Part shown: in pieces, positions 6,331 through 7,687 of the stretch
Layout of the letters: the number at the start of each line of letters is the position of its first letter
Numbering within the stretch: position 1 is the first letter of the stretch
Notes under the pieces: model-generated
The model's input: only the letters and a program-made list of their open reading frames with translations
Database searches by the model: none
Told to the model about the DNA's origin: nothing
Translations under genes and position numbers: made by a program
Source of the DNA: Rhodospirillaceae bacterium
GTDB taxonomy: Bacteria; Pseudomonadota; Alphaproteobacteria; UBA9219
Direction: 5' to 3'
Assembly: GCA_003486725.1 (NCBI GenBank)
Contig: DNGD01000072.1
Span: 1-7,687, forward strand
DNA length: 7,687 nucleotides

Positions 6331-7590
6331 TTAATTACTTTTATCCTTCAGATAGTCGTCCAAAACATCCAGCGTTTCATTGAGAATAGCGTGTTTAGTC
6401 GCCGCCCATTCCTGGCCGGCCTTCGCCAAAGCGGTGATGTCGTCAGGGGCTTTCATCAGATGGAGCAGCGCTTTGGCCAGCTCGCTTTCATCTAGAACCT
6501 GCCGCGCGGCACCAGCGCCCAGCATATCATCGACCATGATGGTGAAGTTATCCATTCGTGGGCCGAACAGCGTGGCACAGCCGAGCTGCGCGGGCTCCAC
6601 CGGATTATGGCCGCCCCAGACGAACGATCCCGCCAGACAGCACAGAGGGCACAAGCGATAAAACAGGCCTAGTTCACCCATCGTGTCAGCCAGATAAATG
6701 CCGGTATGGGCATCGGGCATGTCGCCCTTTGACCGCCGCGCAAAAACAGCGCCGTTTTTGTGGAGCATCGTGGCGATCTCGTCGCCGCGCGTCGGGTGGC
6801 GCGGCACAATGATCGTCAGCAAATTCGGAAAAGAGATGTGCAGGTGTTTGTGAATTGAAAGCGCAATTTCATCCTCTCCCGTGTGGGTGGAGGACATCAA
6901 CCAAACGGGGCGGGGGCCAAGCGTGCGGCGCATGGCGTCCAGCGCTTCTTCATCGCAAGGCAGAGGATCGCTTGCGAATTTCAGGTTGCCGATCACGCGA
7001 ACGTCCGGAAGCCCTAGCGCCGCAAAGCGTCCGCGCTCTACGCCTGTTTGCGCCAAGCCAAGAGTAAAGGTGCCGAGCAGTTGCTTCACGCCGCCGATCA
7101 TCTGCCAGCGGCGATAGGATTTCTCGGACATGCGGCCATTCAAAAGGATTGCTTTGATGCAACGCTCTTTAATGGCGGCGAGCATATTGGGCCACAGCTC
7201 GGACTCAACCCACAAAACAAGATCGGGTTTCCAGTGATGTAAAAAGCGCGACACATAGGGCCAGCGATCGACGGGCACATACTGATGAAAAACGCCATCT
7301 GGCAGACGCGTGGCGACCAGCTTTGAGGACGTGACAGTTCCCGTGGTCAGCAAAACAGACCAAGCAGGGTGGCGCTCGCGCAGTTTTTCAAGGAGGGTGA
7401 GAACGGATAGCGCTTCGCCAACGGAGGCGGCATGGCACCAAACAAGTTTACCTTTGGGGCGGCGGAGCGAGGCGAAGCCAAGACGCTCTTTAAAGCGTGC
7501 CCCATCCTCCCGCCCTTTCGCTTTGCGAAGGCGCAAGTACAGCGCAATAAACGGCGCAAAAAGATTGGTGAGGAAGCGGTACAGGGCCAT
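6331..7590 (-). CDS. waaA: 3-deoxy-D-manno-octulosonic acid (Kdo) transferase
   Basis: WaaA (KdtA, family GT30) moves Kdo from CMP-Kdo onto lipid IVA at the inner face of the cytoplasmic membrane, directly downstream of LpxK. The 419 residues have the expected length. An N-terminal anchor (about 4-20, YRFLTNLFAPFIALYLR) is followed by ARFKERLG. The catalytic Glu59 lies in HAASVGE. PDLVLWVESELWPN (122-135), GNLKFASD (201-208), SSTHTGE (233-239), PRHPTRG (263-269), GGHNPVEP (326-333) and GPRMDNF (343-349) are family motifs of the two Rossmann-like domains. A Cys cluster, CPLCC (314-318), sits where homologues I recall have small aliphatic residues. The preceding in-frame codon is TAA, so ATG 7590 is the earliest start; it fits the family N-terminus. 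The Shine-Dalgarno is weak (GGA about 8 nt before). Whether it makes one, two or more Kdo transfers cannot be read from sequence. Confidence 0.95.
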   Translation of the reverse strand: MALYRFLTNLFAPFIALYLRLRKAKGREDGARFKERLGFASLRRPKGKLVWCHAASVGEALSVLTLLEKLRERHPAWSVLLTTGTVTSSKLVATRLPDGVFHQYVPVDRWPYVSRFLHHWKPDLVLWVESELWPNMLAAIKERCIKAILLNGRMSEKSYRRWQMIGGVKQLLGTFTLGLAQTGVERGRFAALGLPDVRVIGNLKFASDPLPCDEEALDAMRRTLGPRPVWLMSSTHTGEDEIALSIHKHLHISFPNLLTIIVPRHPTRGDEIATMLHKNGAVFARRSKGDMPDAHTGIYLADTMGELGLFYRLCPLCCLAGSFVWGGHNPVEPAQLGCATLFGPRMDNFTIMVDDMLGAGAARQVLDESELAKALLHLMKAPDDITALAKAGQEWAATKHAILNETLDVLDDYLKDKSN

Positions 7591-7669
7591 TTAGCATCCA
7601 GCGTTCAGTATCTAGGGGTGAATAATGCGATACTCTTCCCTAAATGCCAAATGCTAAATGCTGGATGCT
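7586..7669. repeat. Palindromic element of degenerate 7-bp repeats before waaA
   Basis: The right arm holds four tandem heptamers: AAATGCC, AAATGCT, AAATGCT and GGATGCT (7642-7669). The left arm holds three degenerate copies in the opposite orientation: AGCATCC, AGCGTTC and AGTATCT (7593-7613). The outermost units pair perfectly over 10 bp (7593-7602 with 7660-7669), and an inner 6-bp pair AGTATC/GATACT (7607-7612 with 7629-7634) nests inside. Read on the minus strand, the next heptamer in phase (7592-7586) is AAATGGC, which contains the waaA ATG. The repeats are directly visible; the kind of element is not known to me. Confidence 0.7.
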
Positions 7670-7687
7670 TCCTTATCCCTTTTTCGC

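Noticed and set aside
1..7687. Mobile element, phage, CRISPR or defence system
   Set aside because: No integrase, transposase, toxin-antitoxin pair, nuclease or regular spaced repeat array was seen. All but one gene are ordinary housekeeping or metabolic families.

Overview
The window looks like a chromosomal segment of an alphaproteobacterium. The main evidence is the ChvI/ChvG two-component pair, which is characteristic of that class, next to a PhaA/PhaB polyhydroxybutyrate (PHB) pair and the lipid A-Kdo genes lpxK and waaA of a Gram-negative envelope. Hand-counted lines give about 55-60% GC in chvG and phaA and about 49% in the hypothetical gene at 5677-6246. No tRNA, rRNA, CRISPR array, transposase or phage gene was seen. 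The genus cannot be fixed from the sequence.

Layout, plus strand: bases 1-462 are the 3' part of a ChvI-type OmpR-family response regulator. It is followed almost without a gap by a ChvG-type membrane sensor histidine kinase (471-2198). A 239-bp intergenic region (2199-2437) holds a weak terminator-like hairpin, two palindromes, a possible sigma-70 promoter and a clear Shine-Dalgarno site. It leads into a compact three-gene unit: acetyl-CoA acetyltransferase (phaA, 2438-3613), a 69-residue 4-oxalocrotonate-tautomerase-fold protein (3614-3823) and acetoacetyl-CoA reductase (phaB, 3836-4579). A perfect 12-bp hairpin after phaB lies inside the last codons of the convergent lpxK gene and is the likely end of the unit.

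Layout, minus strand, read right to left: waaA (7590-6331), an unrecognised 189-residue protein (6246-5677) and lpxK (5596-4586). A palindromic element built of degenerate 7-bp repeats lies directly before waaA, and the waaA start codon itself falls in the repeat phase.

How the genes work together: ChvG/ChvI is an envelope and acid stress signalling pair in the alphaproteobacteria where it has been studied. PhaA condenses two acetyl-CoA and PhaB reduces acetoacetyl-CoA to (R)-3-hydroxybutyryl-CoA, the PHB monomer. No PHB synthase (phaC) is in the window. LpxK makes lipid IVA and WaaA adds Kdo to it. The points most worth a second look are the tautomerase-like gene inside the phaA-phaB unit, the heptamer palindrome at waaA, the terminator embedded in lpxK, and the unknown gene between waaA and lpxK.
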